Source of the DNA: Mesaphorura yosii
Lineage: Eukaryota; Arthropoda; Collembola; Poduromorpha; Tullbergiidae
NCBI GenBank assembly: GCA_009869945.1
Contig: WIXG01000011.1
Location: forward strand, 310,001 to 374,000
Reading direction: 5' to 3'
DNA length: 64,000 bases
Under the pieces are notes generated by a model. It searched no databases. It was not told the origin of the DNA and worked only from the letters and a program-made list of their open reading frames with translations. A program made the position numbers and the translations under genes. Below are positions 63,296-64,000 of the stretch, piece after piece. Position 1 is the stretch's first letter; every line of letters starts with the position of its first letter.

Positions 63296-64000
63296 TTTCG
63301 TGCTTTTCAGTAACGTAGACAGAAGATGGTTAATATTTTTGCGAAGCTGGGAGCTCGGACGGATTACAAATCGTGTATGAATATGCAAATTGAAAATTCC
63401 GATGACAAAACGAGAAACGATAAGAAAGCGAAAGTTACATTCAAATTAAGTCAGATCTTAATTATGGTTGTAAACTTCATGCAACAATTCAATAAAACCC
63501 CAAAATAAAGTAAACACGAAACATGCGCCCATGCCCGTGTTCATGATGGGTTTTGTAGCATGTAATAAAATTAGAACAATGGTACAATGACAAATTACTT
63601 GGCTGCACTCTGCCACACTAGTGCATTCGATTGTGATTGTTATGTCGTCCCGTGCATTATGTGGCTTGTCGAGACCAACCGGTCGGTCACGCAAAGCAAT
63701 TATGTTGCGCATCAACTGTAAAATGTACAGCGAGGAGAAAATCTTACGCGAATGTTATCTTGGGCAAAACAATGCTGACGATGACGATGACGACTGAAGC
63801 AGTGGCAACATTACTTGCAATTATGCCAAATTAAGTCATTATGTCAAGTTGTACTGTGCCTCGACAGGACTTCCGATAAATCGGTGTTTTTGTCGTGCTG
63901 AAGCTGTTGAAGTCGCTTTCACGACCAACGCCAGTCATAAATTCAAGTATTTGTGATGGCTTTGTACTTTCAAGTTAGCATTCTGATTTGTGGAAGTTGC
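63296..64000. other. Upstream region of the secreted proprotein gene
   Basis: About 700 bases with no supported gene. It should include the 5' UTR and promoter of the gene starting at 63295. Only short overlapping frames are present. Confidence 0.5.

Overview
The window is animal nuclear DNA, almost certainly from an arthropod and most likely a hexapod. The evidence is intron-split genes with GT..AG junctions, short introns (59-117 bases in several genes), and two empty-spiracles-class homeobox genes like the ems/E5 pair of insects. A springtail or other basal hexapod fits the general look, but that is a guess. There are no bacterial features, no recognisable transposon ORFs, no rRNA and no convincing tRNA.

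Layout. 1-3894: non-coding. 3895-6463 (minus): an ems/E5-type homeobox gene, three exons, 571 residues. 6464-43269: a 36.8 kb spacer between the two homeobox genes, almost free of coding sequence. Near its middle, at 28202-28860 (minus), lies a compact three-exon gene for a centromeric histone H3 (CENP-A/CenH3 type, 151 residues). Its exons are short, so it is easily missed. 43270-47289 (plus): the second ems/E5-type gene, three exons, 543 residues. The two homeobox genes are head to head and have the same intron positions and an identical 173-base middle exon. 47290-55580: non-coding, with a perfect 30-bp palindrome inside a longer hairpin. 55581-56593 (plus): a four-exon failed-axon-connections/FAXC-type protein with a GST-like fold. 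56803-57241 (minus): a small secreted protein with two ShKT domains. 59303-60233 (plus): an unrecognised acidic and serine-rich protein, probably two exons. 60731-63295 (minus): a single-exon secreted, proline-rich proprotein of 854 residues. 63296-64000: no gene seen.

How the parts relate. The two homeobox genes are clearly paralogues. Both have an N-terminal EH1-like repressor motif, a YPW hexapeptide-like motif, an EMX homeodomain and an acidic C-terminal tail. They probably share cis-regulation from the large gene-poor spacer. The CenH3 gene sits in that regulatory landscape but should be expressed in dividing cells. The four genes at 55.6-63.3 kb form a normal gene-dense neighbourhood with no shared pathway evident. 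The plus gene ending at 60233 and the minus gene ending at 60731 converge, and their likely 3' UTRs meet or overlap.

The most interesting item is the unadvertised CENP-A gene within the homeobox intergenic region. All gene structures were read by eye from splice signals and reading-frame continuity; no database search was run.
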